DNA from: Algibacter miyuki
GTDB lineage: Bacteria; Bacteroidota; Bacteroidia; Flavobacteriales; Flavobacteriaceae
DNA length: 64,000 bases
Assembly: GCF_042427745.1 (NCBI RefSeq)
Contig: NZ_JBHMFA010000035.1
Strand: one strand, 5' to 3'
Each line of letters starts with the position of its first letter. Position 1 is the stretch's first letter. The notes under the pieces were generated by a model. The model did not search any database. It was not told where the DNA came from and saw only the letters and a list, made by a program, of their open reading frames with translations. The translations under genes were made by a program, and so were the position numbers. This document shows, piece by piece, positions 1 to 6,505 of the stretch.

Positions 1-2
1 AC

Positions 3-227
3 GAAATTAAAAGATTGAAAGAAAAAATTGAGGAATTAGAATTCGTAAAAGACTTCCAACAAGATATAATTGCAGACATGGAAATTATTACTGGAGTCGA
101 TATGTCAAAAAAGTCATTGCCCAAAACATTAGCAAAAGAGATAGAGCTAAAGAAAAAACAGCGTATAAAAGAAAATGGCTCTATGGATGTTTTGGGATAT
201 CTAAACAAGCCTTCTATAAAAGACTAA
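3..227 (+). CDS. IS3 transposase OrfA, C-terminal part (5' end outside window)
   Basis: The frame is open from base 3 with no need for the internal TTG at 15, so this is the C-terminal portion of a longer protein. It reads as a charged, leucine-heptad coiled coil (EIKRLKEKIEELEFVKDFQQ) of the kind that follows the helix-turn-helix of IS3 OrfA proteins and mediates multimerisation. The OrfB frame lies at -1 relative to it. An A6 run at 153-158 lies in the region where both frames are open and is a plausible programmed -1 slippage site, which is the normal route to an OrfAB fusion transposase in this family. The slippage is inferred. Confidence 0.65.
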   Translation, partial: EIKRLKEKIEELEFVKDFQQDIIADMEIITGVDMSKKSLPKTLAKEIELKKKQRIKENGSMDVLGYLNKPSIKD

Positions 228-1045
228 AAGCTCAACAAAAACAACAAATAGAGCATCAAGAACTAATTAAAATGGTCAAGGGCTACCGTAAAAAAGTAGG
301 CTCGAAAACCGGTGGAATTAAGCTACACACAGAACTAAAACAAGACTTTGTAAACGCTAATATTAAGATCGGCAGAGACAAGTTCTATCGCTTCCTCAGA
401 CTAAATAATTTTTTGATTCCCAAAACTAAAAATTACATCAAAACGACAAACTCAAACCATATGTACAAAAAATATAAGAACCTAGTAAAAGACCACGTTC
501 CTACTCGACCAGAACAACTATGGGTAAGCGATATCACTTACATTAAAACACAATAAGGTCATAATTATTTAGCCATTGTTACAGATGCTTATTCTAAACA
601 GATTATGGGCTACAAACTAGATAACCATATGAGAACATCACTTTGCACCGATGCACTCGCTATGGCCATTAAAAACAGAAAATATCCCAATCAAAAGCTT
701 ATTCATCATTCAGACAGAGGTTTTCAATACTGCAATCCTAAGTACACAACTTTTGCTGAAGACAACAGTATCGTAATGAGTATGACTGAGCAATACGACC
801 CTTATGAAAATGCTGGAGCAGAAAGAATTAATAGAACGTTGAAATACGAATATGGATTAAAACAAACGATTAAAAACACAGAACTAGCTCAAAAAATGAC
901 GGAGCAAGCAGTCTATATTTATAACAATTTAAGAACGCATTTTAGCCTGGAATTAAGAAAACCTGCAGAAGTACATTTAAATCCTAATATCAAATACAAG
1001 TCGTATCGAAAAAATAAAGTAAATTTACATGAACTAACGATTTAA
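161..1045 (+). pseudogene. IS3 transposase OrfB, interrupted by a stop codon
   Basis: Reading the frame from about 161 gives YGCFGISKQAFYKRLK, the usual start region of OrfB, then the HTH_21-like segment (272 onward) and the DDE integrase core. First acidic residue in SDITYIKTQ just before base 554, second in HHSDRGFQY (about 718), third in NAGAERINRTLKYEY (about 815). A TAA at 554-556 lies in frame between the first motif and the following NYLAIVTDAYSKQIMGY, so the protein is split. All parts are otherwise collinear, which points to a single nonsense change, not a rearrangement. An ATG at 605 could start a C-terminal fragment, but that fragment lacks the first catalytic aspartate. Confidence 0.8.
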
Positions 1046-1120
1046 GAACGGAGAATTTTAATTAAAAAAGAGTCAACCTATTTCAGTATAATACACCCAT
1101 CCTAAAATAAGGCTACATAA

Positions 1121-1594
1121 TTGAAAAAAATAAACGTAAAAAAAGGAGATATCTTACAGCGAAAAGGAGACATAAGCACTAAGATATATATTGTTGAAAG
1201 CGGTTTGTTGCGTAGTTATACAATTGATGATAAAGGAAAAGAACACATTTATATGTTTGGGCCTGAAAACTGGTTAGTTACTGATAATTGTGCCCCCAAT
1301 ACACCTTGTCAATTATTTATAGATGCTCTTGAAAATTCAATTATAAATGTCACTTCGAAAGAAGAATTATTAAAAGAAAGTCCAGATCTCGATTCCTTGT
1401 TGAGACGATTAAATATAATGCAAAATAGAATTATAATGTTAATGAGTTCTAATGCAAAAGAAAGATATGAGCATTTTATTAAAACCTACCCAAATATTAC
1501 TCAAAGGGTTCCACTAAAATTGGTGGCTTCTTATTTAGGAATTACACCTGAATCTTTGAGTCGTGTTAGACATGAACTCACTCAAAAAAAATAA
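1121..1594 (+). CDS. Crp/Fnr-family transcriptional regulator, N-terminally short
   Basis: A 157-residue protein with a cyclic-nucleotide-binding-type beta-roll (residues about 5-75, INVKKGDILQRKGD...IYIVESGLLRSY) and a C-terminal Crp-type winged helix (about 125-157, VASYLGITPESLSRVRHEL, where the recognition helix is clear). Family members are usually 190-230 residues, so about 20-40 N-terminal residues are missing. The only start is a TTG at 1121, immediately after an in-frame TAA at 1118-1120; a second stop lies at 1103. The putative IS end is 25 bp upstream, so loss of the true 5' end by the insertion event is plausible. It precedes a DoxX gene with an FNR-like box, a likely target if the protein still works. 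Confidence 0.75.
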   Translation: MKKINVKKGDILQRKGDISTKIYIVESGLLRSYTIDDKGKEHIYMFGPENWLVTDNCAPNTPCQLFIDALENSIINVTSKEELLKESPDLDSLLRRLNIMQNRIIMLMSSNAKERYEHFIKTYPNITQRVPLKLVASYLGITPESLSRVRHELTQKK

Positions 1595-1608
1595 TCTAAT
1601 GTTATTTC

Positions 1609-1622
1609 TTGATCTACATCAA
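1609..1622 (+). promoter_or_regulatory. FNR/CRP-like operator box
   Basis: TTGATCTACATCAA is a perfect match to the FNR-type consensus TTGAT-N4-ATCAA. A -7-like GATTTTTG (consensus TAnnTTTG) lies at 1645-1652. That places the box centre roughly 42 bp before the expected start point, the class II activator position. The downstream gene is the DoxX gene starting at 1678. Binding by the adjacent Crp/Fnr protein is inferred. Confidence 0.6.
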
Positions 1623-1677
1623 GGCATACGTTTTCCAAAGCGATGATTTTTGTAGAATAAAATAAAAAGAAATAAAA

Positions 1678-2088
1678 ATGACAAATCAAAAAAGTAAAAA
1701 AGCAATTAATATAGTATTATGGGTTGCCCAAGGATTATTAGCTATCATGTTTATAATGGCTGGTATAATGAAAGCTACTCAACCATTAGAGGCATTAGTA
1801 GAATCACTTCCATGGGTCAAATCTACACCATTAGGATTGATAAGATTTATTGGTATTAGCGAATTATTAGGAGGTTTAGGTTTATTAATTCCCTCTATTT
1901 TTCGTTTTAAACCTTTTTTAACTGTTTGGGCTGCTTTAGGTCTTGCATTAGTTATGCTTTTAGCTAGTGGTTATCACGCTTCAAGAGGTGAGTTTTCTGC
2001 GATAGGAGTTAATTTAGTGCTACTGGCTCTTTTCCTATTCATTGCGTGGGGAAGAAGTAAAAAAACACCTATACTCCCTAAAAGTTAG
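1678..2088 (+). CDS. DoxX-family integral membrane protein
   Basis: A 136-residue protein with four hydrophobic helices (about residues 10-30, 50-70, 75-95, 105-125). Family signatures are visible: ...AQGLLAIMFIMAGIMKATQP near the start and the GISELLGGLGLLIP segment of helix 2. Length and topology are typical of DoxX/DoxD-like proteins, some of which act in thiosulfate or quinone-linked redox or oxidative-stress complexes at the inner membrane; the substrate cannot be told here. The gene stands alone, in the same direction as the Crp/Fnr gene and 83 bp after it, and the FNR-like box in that gap suggests oxygen- or redox-dependent control. Confidence 0.75.
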   Translation: MTNQKSKKAINIVLWVAQGLLAIMFIMAGIMKATQPLEALVESLPWVKSTPLGLIRFIGISELLGGLGLLIPSIFRFKPFLTVWAALGLALVMLLASGYHASRGEFSAIGVNLVLLALFLFIAWGRSKKTPILPKS

Positions 2089-2240
2089 TGGTAAATTAAT
2101 AGCTGAATTAAAACGGCAAACAACAAAGTACTGTGGTAAAACACATATAAAAACACTTTAACTCTTCTCTACAATATTTAGCGGAAAATGGATCGTGTAT
2201 TTTTACGCAACTAACAATTTAACTTTAGTTAGAACCTCTG

Positions 2241-2272
2241 AAAAAAGGCCTACCAGTTTCAGTATAATACAC
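2241..2272 (+). repeat. Orphan IS3 right-end-like sequence
   Basis: TTTCAGTATAATACAC at 2257-2272 is identical to 1081-1096 and is preceded in both places by AAAAAAG and a similar 9-10 nt spacer. Both copies have the same orientation. No transposase belongs to this second copy, so it is read as the residue of another insertion of the same IS. Confidence 0.55.
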
Positions 2273-2277
2273 AGAAA

Positions 2278-2406
2278 CAACTAAAAGAAGATATAAAAAA
2301 TCATTTAGATGTTCTTCTTCAGCTCACTGATTATAAATTCATTTTTTATTCTAATAATCATAAAAAAATTGAATTTAGCGTAAAACGAACGTTCGTTTTA
2401 CGCTAA
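2278..2406 (+). pseudogene. Possible gene remnant (no start codon)
   Basis: An open frame directly after the orphan IS end reads QLKEDIKNHLDVLLQLTDY... with a protein-like mix of charged and hydrophobic residues and ends at TAA 2404-2406 inside the 48-bp palindrome. It has no start codon and I recognise no family. It may be chance; the position just after an IS end makes a truncated gene tail the better guess. Confidence 0.2.
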
Positions 2407-2414
2407 ATTCAATT
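2367..2414. repeat. 48-bp perfect palindrome
   Basis: Two 24-nt arms without spacer, centred between 2390 and 2391 (core GCGTAAAACGAACGTTCG and its mirror). No T-tract follows on either strand, so it is not a standard terminator. As DNA it could extrude a cruciform or bind a large dimeric or tetrameric protein; as RNA it would form a very long hairpin. It lies between IS debris and the recombinase partner gene. Confidence 0.9.
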
Positions 2415-2589
2415 ATGTGGATATTAAAAGAGTTTTTAATTTTTATAAAAATTGACTACAATTATCATGTATAGCATATGAAATAACATATAACCTCACC
2501 TATTTACAAAAAACTAAGAATACACAACAATACCTATCCTGTCTTTTCATTTGGTACGTTATATTATAGAAAAATATAGTATTTCCCTG

Positions 2590-3258
2590 TTAGATCTCTT
2601 TTCCAATCTGAAATACCGTTTCTAACAAAAAGGCTTCTGCATCTTCTTCTGTTATTAAAGGAGATTTCTTTTTTAGGAGTTTAGGGGTTTCAACGTTCTT
2701 TAATAAGTCATTCGAGCGTTCTGAATCAGTAATAATATTTAATTCACTTTTTACTTCCGTTAAATTGTTTTCTATAAACTTTAAAACATTTACCTCTTGG
2801 TTTTTGAGTAATTTATTCGGTATGATAATGTGAGATTTTAAATCCTCTACATGTTTTAAAAATACTTTGGTCTGGGATATAAATGTATTCTTAGTATCTT
2901 CTCTTAAATTAGGAATATCTAATTCAACATGATTTTCCATCCAATCGGAAACATACAAGACAAAATTGACATGTTCTAAATACTTTTCCAAGACAAATTG
3001 AAATTGTTGCTTTGGCAAGCGTTCATTTTGATCGATCAGCTTAAAGATGGTATCATTTAAAATCATCGGCTTGCTCAATATTTCAAAATGACATTGCTGA
3101 TCTTTTAACTCGCTATCAAATCCTTTCCTATCAATTAAAATAACCCTATTCAACATCTTTGTATTCTCTAACTCAGGCATCAATCGAGATGGTATATAAA
3201 ACACGAAAGGCTTGTAAAGCGTCTTCCATAGATCAGCAAATAGTTTATCAAGCTCCAT
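2590..3258 (-). CDS. Uncharacterised integrase-partner protein, copy 1 (intact)
   Basis: About 222 residues from the ATG at 3258. A longer frame to 3306 exists but would overlap the integrase by 44 bp; the 3258 start lies just after the integrase TAG (3263-3265) and matches the organisation of copy 2. I do not recognise a named domain. Conserved with copy 2 (27405-28127): an N-terminal LW...FxIP segment, a central KYxExVxxxxYxxDWM motif (around residues 93-111) and a C-terminal charged tail LKKKSPLITEEDAEAFLLE. It is soluble-looking and rich in Lys, Asn and Leu. Its constant position directly after a tyrosine recombinase suggests a directionality or accessory factor. That role is inferred only. 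Confidence 0.75.
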   Translation of the reverse strand: MELDKLFADLWKTLYKPFVFYIPSRLMPELENTKMLNRVILIDRKGFDSELKDQQCHFEILSKPMILNDTIFKLIDQNERLPKQQFQFVLEKYLEHVNFVLYVSDWMENHVELDIPNLREDTKNTFISQTKVFLKHVEDLKSHIIIPNKLLKNQEVNVLKFIENNLTEVKSELNIITDSERSNDLLKNVETPKLLKKKSPLITEEDAEAFLLETVFQIGKEI

Positions 3259-3262
3259 AGTC

Positions 3263-4567
3263 CTATTTAATGTGTTCGGAATAATCTTCTGGTAACTCCG
3301 CATCAATATCTCTAAGGTATTTTTGAAGCGCCGACATCGAGGAATGACCTGTTATTAACATAAGCTTACTTTTTGCCTCGAATGGAGAGGAGCCTTTTAC
3401 CAAAGCTCTATATAGCTTTGTTATATACGTATGCCTAAAACTATATAAACCATAATCTTTACCTAATCCAAAAGGATTTTTTACTACCTTTTTAAAACGT
3501 TTTGAAAAGTAATCTCGTTTATTATCCACAGCAGTTTCCCACTCTCCTCCTATTTGTTCTGGCGTGAATAAACTAAGAGATTTATTCATTTGAGAAAGAT
3601 CGGGTAAATCCTTAATTAACAAATCAGGAATAATTTTTGTTTTTAAAGGGCTGTTTTTAGCTTTAAACTTAATCACTTTATTTTTTAGGTCAATATCTCC
3701 CACTTTTAACCTACAGACTTCTATTGGTCTTAAAAAATTATAGGAGATAAACTTAATATATAATAACAATAAGGCATCTTGATTCTCTAGGTATTGATAG
3801 ATTTCTTCTTGCTTTTCCTTAGTGTAGGTTTTATTTCGTTGTGGTATCGTTTTTAACACAGGAATTCTTTTCATGAAATTGCTTAGTACGATATCATTAT
3901 CTTCCAAAACCTGTATTAAACTGCTTAAATCTACTCTAAAATTGTTTCGGTTACGTGCGCTTGTATTATCCAATACATGGTTTAAAAACTGTGTTACAAG
4001 CCTTCTATCTAACTGATCTATTCTAGTTATTTCGGGATGGACATCTTCAACCCATTTTAAAAAATTATTTATCCTATTCTCATAGGCGCGTTTGGTTGTT
4101 TTACTCAATAATTTTTCTTTCAGTTTTAATCCGAACTCAAAAGCTTCTTTGATCGACATTGCAGGCGCAGTTGAATCTTTTTCTTCTGATTTAACAGCTT
4201 CTGGCTTTTGTTCAACTTTAGAACGCTTCTCTTTAACCTTTCTTTTAGCTAACAAATCCCTGTTATCTTCAAAAGGATTAAACCCTTCTTTTAGTAGTTT
4301 GAGTAAATTTCGTTTGTATACGGTTAAAATAAAAAGACGGTCTTCTTTGGTATTATATTTATTCGTTTTACCGTAAACATTTTGCATACGTTGCAATTTT
4401 CCTGTTTTAGGATTACGATAAGAAAAGTAGACATACCAACGCTTGCTCAAATCTCCTTTGGCGCTATAAATTTTTGGTACGGAAAAAAGAGTCTTCAATG
4501 GTGAGTTATGTTCTAAATCGTGTTCACTTTCGTGTTCAAATGTAAGAATTCTATTCAAATTAGGCAT
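3263..4567 (-). CDS. Tyrosine recombinase/phage-type integrase, copy 1
   Basis: A 434-residue protein. Residues about 30-100 form an arm-binding-like region (KIYSAKGDLSKRWYVYFSY), about 135-235 a SAM-like core-binding domain, about 245-425 the catalytic domain. Catalytic residues that can be placed: Arg280 (FLRPIEVCRL), Arg378 (YSFRHTY), His408 (ITGHSS) and nucleophile Tyr417 (QKYLRD). The box II histidine is replaced by Tyr375, as in copy 2. The ATG follows directly on the T-tract of a terminator hairpin (4568-4598), and a 44-bp fragment of tRNA-fMet lies 55 bp upstream, so the protein very probably acts at the tRNA-fMet attachment site. It is followed by the partner gene. Copy 2 (28124-29437) is a close paralogue. 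Confidence 0.92.
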   Translation of the reverse strand: MPNLNRILTFEHESEHDLEHNSPLKTLFSVPKIYSAKGDLSKRWYVYFSYRNPKTGKLQRMQNVYGKTNKYNTKEDRLFILTVYKRNLLKLLKEGFNPFEDNRDLLAKRKVKEKRSKVEQKPEAVKSEEKDSTAPAMSIKEAFEFGLKLKEKLLSKTTKRAYENRINNFLKWVEDVHPEITRIDQLDRRLVTQFLNHVLDNTSARNRNNFRVDLSSLIQVLEDNDIVLSNFMKRIPVLKTIPQRNKTYTKEKQEEIYQYLENQDALLLLYIKFISYNFLRPIEVCRLKVGDIDLKNKVIKFKAKNSPLKTKIIPDLLIKDLPDLSQMNKSLSLFTPEQIGGEWETAVDNKRDYFSKRFKKVVKNPFGLGKDYGLYSFRHTYITKLYRALVKGSSPFEAKSKLMLITGHSSMSALQKYLRDIDAELPEDYSEHIK

Positions 4568-4598
4568 AAAAAAAACGGTTTAGTGTGAACTAAACCGT
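4568..4598 (-). terminator. Intrinsic terminator abutting the integrase start, copy 1
   Basis: On the minus strand: ACGGTTTAG, 6-nt loop, CTAAACCGT, then seven T, then the integrase ATG at once. An equivalent hairpin lies between the intact tRNA-fMet and integrase 2 (29438-29467). It is read as the terminator of tRNA-fMet carried on the element. Confidence 0.75.
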
Positions 4599-4621
4599 CT
4601 GTTTTAAAGCAATTCTACTTA

Positions 4622-4665
4622 GTAGCGGGAACTGGACTCGAACCAGTGACCTTCGGGTTATGAGC
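4622..4665 (-). repeat. Partial tRNA-fMet, putative attachment-site repeat
   Basis: The 44 bp are identical to 29491-29534, which is the 3' half of the intact tRNA-fMet including the anticodon, variable loop, T arm and 3' acceptor strand. Similarity stops abruptly at 4666, within the anticodon stem. Same orientation as the intact tRNA. This is the expected scar (att site) of a tyrosine recombinase that integrates at a tRNA 3' end. Confidence 0.88.
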
Positions 4666-4910
4666 TCTGCGTTCACCAAATACTAAACACATTTACTGGG
4701 CTCACAAGCCTTCAAATTATAAAATCGTATGCAAAAACGTATGCAGCTTTTTGTTTTCAGATTATTGAAATATTTGATGCAATTTAAGAATAAATTTGAA
4801 AAAACAAAACTTCTTATTTTTTTGATATCAATTAGAATTAAATTCTTGATAATATAAATTCCATGATATGATTTTTTATTATTGTTGATTCAAATATAAA
4901 TGCTTAATCA

Positions 4911-6440
4911 TTACTTTTTAAACCAATCCTTTATGATTTCGCTTTCTGTATTCAAATTAGAATGATGGATATATTCGTTTTTTGAAGCATCATAGTTATA
5001 ATCTTCAGACCAAATCTTGAAATTTTTGGCTACCGTTTCAATTCCATCACAAATAAATTCCACTTCAGTATTGGTCATCGTTGGGTGTATAGACATACGT
5101 ATCCAACCCGGACGCTCCACCAAACAACCTTCCAGAATTTTCTTTTCAATAGATTTTGAAGTCGGTTCATCTACATGTAACAAATAATGTCCGTATGTAC
5201 CGGCACAAGAGCAGCCTCCGCGTGTTTGCACACCAAACCGATCGTTTAATAATTTAACCACCAAATTATAATGCGCATGATTGATGTAAAATGAAAAAAC
5301 GCCTAAACGCTCCGTATGTTTGGGTGACAAAAGGTTTAAATTTTTAATCTTTGAGAGTTTTTCAAAGATAATAGCATTCAGTTCATGTTCTCTATCCAAA
5401 ATATTTTGAATGCCCATTTTTTCTTTCAACTGTATGGAGAGTGCTATTCGGATGGCTTGTAAAAAACCAGGAGTACCGCCATCTTCCCGAGATTCAATAT
5501 CATCAATAAAATCATGGTCACCCCAAGGATTGGTATAACTTACCGTGCCGCCTCCTGGATGGTCTGGCACTAAGTTTTTATATAATTTTTTATTAAAAAT
5601 TAATACACCTGTGGAGCCGGGACCTCCTAAAAATTTATGTGGTGAAAAAGTAATAGCATCTAAATATGACTCCTCATTTTCAGGATGCATATCAATTTTT
5701 ACATAGGGCGCCGAACAAGCAAAATCTACAAAGCACAGACCATTGTTATCGTGCATTATTTTAGCAATCGCATGATACGGTGTTCTAATACCTGTAACGT
5801 TGGAACACCCAGTAATTGCCGCTATTTTTATGGGTGTTTCACTATACTGCTCTAATAATTTTTCTAAACTTTCTAAACACGGCAAACCTTCTTCATTTGA
5901 CGGAATGACTTTTACCCGAGCAATAGTTTCTAACCATGATGTTTGGTTGGAATGATGTTCCATATGTGCCACAAAAATAATGGGTCTTTTTTCTTCTGGG
6001 ATTTGGGTGTGTTCTTTTAGGTTTTCATTTAATTTAAGACCTAAAATACGCTGGAATTTATTGATGGCTCCCGTCATGCCTGTGCCCTCAGTTAATAGCA
6101 CATCATCACTTGAAGCATTCACATGTTTTTTAATAATGCTTCTTGCTTCATGATAAGCGTGCGTCATCACACTACCGGTTATCGATGTTTCTGTATGTGT
6201 ATTTGCTACAAAGGGACCTATATCATTTAAAAGTTGGTCTTCGATAGGCCGGTATAATCTTCCGCTGGCTGTCCAATCCGCATAGATGATTTTCTTTTTT
6301 CCATAAGGCGACACAAACGTCTTATCCAAGCCCACTACATTTTCTCTAAATGTCGCAAAATAAGTTTCAAGGTTTGATGGGAATTCAGATGTTTTTTTGG
6401 GACGCAATATGTCTTTTATAAAATTTCTAATAACACTCAT
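4911..6440 (-). CDS. Class V aminotransferase-fold PLP enzyme (cysteine desulfurase-like)
   Basis: A 509-residue fold-type I PLP enzyme. Visible: HMEHHSNQTSW (His162/163, ring stacking), VDFAC (Asp239, pyridine nitrogen), SPHKFLGGPGSTG (Lys269, Schiff base) and GGCSCAGTYG (Cys410 and Cys412) in the loop where SufS/Csd-type enzymes carry the persulfide cysteine. It is about 100 residues longer than SufS/Csd, mostly at the C-terminus, so a generic call is safer than 'cysteine desulfurase'. Cytoplasmic, no signal peptide. Last gene of a leftward operon, 65 bp after dsbD, which fits a role in handling sulfur or selenium amino acids; the substrate is not known. Confidence 0.85.
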   Translation of the reverse strand: MSVIRNFIKDILRPKKTSEFPSNLETYFATFRENVVGLDKTFVSPYGKKKIIYADWTASGRLYRPIEDQLLNDIGPFVANTHTETSITGSVMTHAYHEARSIIKKHVNASSDDVLLTEGTGMTGAINKFQRILGLKLNENLKEHTQIPEEKRPIIFVAHMEHHSNQTSWLETIARVKVIPSNEEGLPCLESLEKLLEQYSETPIKIAAITGCSNVTGIRTPYHAIAKIMHDNNGLCFVDFACSAPYVKIDMHPENEESYLDAITFSPHKFLGGPGSTGVLIFNKKLYKNLVPDHPGGGTVSYTNPWGDHDFIDDIESREDGGTPGFLQAIRIALSIQLKEKMGIQNILDREHELNAIIFEKLSKIKNLNLLSPKHTERLGVFSFYINHAHYNLVVKLLNDRFGVQTRGGCSCAGTYGHYLLHVDEPTSKSIEKKILEGCLVERPGWIRMSIHPTMTNTEVEFICDGIETVAKNFKIWSEDYNYDASKNEYIHHSNLNTESEIIKDWFKK

Positions 6441-6505
6441 GGTTTTCTATTTAAGAAAAAATAGTTCTGACTTTAACATCAAAAATATTTCTCATCAAAA
6501 AAATA

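Larger units (their letters stand above)
1..1095 (+). mobile_element. IS3-family insertion sequence, left part outside the window, decayed
   Basis: Seen: a short coiled-coil OrfA frame followed, in the -1 frame, by an OrfB frame with IS3-type integrase motifs, then a putative right end TTTCAGTATAATACA at 1081-1095 that finishes in CA as IS3 ends do. The left end lies before base 1. The transposase is interrupted by an in-frame stop at 554-556, so the copy is probably not autonomous. The right boundary is inferred from the end sequence and its second occurrence at 2257-2271; no target-site duplication could be checked. Confidence 0.75.
2089..2589. other. Gene-poor 0.5-kb stretch with an IS end, an ORF remnant and a palindrome
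   Basis: No intact gene is visible. It contains an IS-end-like sequence (2241-2272), a start-less open frame (2278-2406) that looks like the tail of a lost gene, and a 48-bp palindrome (2367-2414). The last 170 bp are AT-rich with no recognisable signal. The content suggests a decayed insertion hot spot at the flank of the recombinase genes. Confidence 0.6.
4568..4910. other. Junction region between the two inferred elements
   Basis: A 343-bp non-coding stretch between integrase 1 and the class V aminotransferase. From left: terminator hairpin, 44-bp tRNA fragment (4622-4665), then AT-rich DNA. Two copies of CGTATGCA (4726-4733 and 4738-4745, 12 bp apart) are the only other structure seen and could be arm-type recombinase sites. 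No gene and no clear promoter were found. Confidence 0.6.

Noticed and set aside
2367..2414. Palindrome as an intrinsic terminator or as a chromosome dimer-resolution (dif) site
   Set aside because: No T-tract on either strand, and the sequence does not look like the Xer-type dif pattern, which is an imperfect repeat of about 28 bp.
4622..4694. A second complete tRNA at the left att site
   Set aside because: Only the 3' half is present; the 5' acceptor strand and D arm cannot be formed from 4666 onward.
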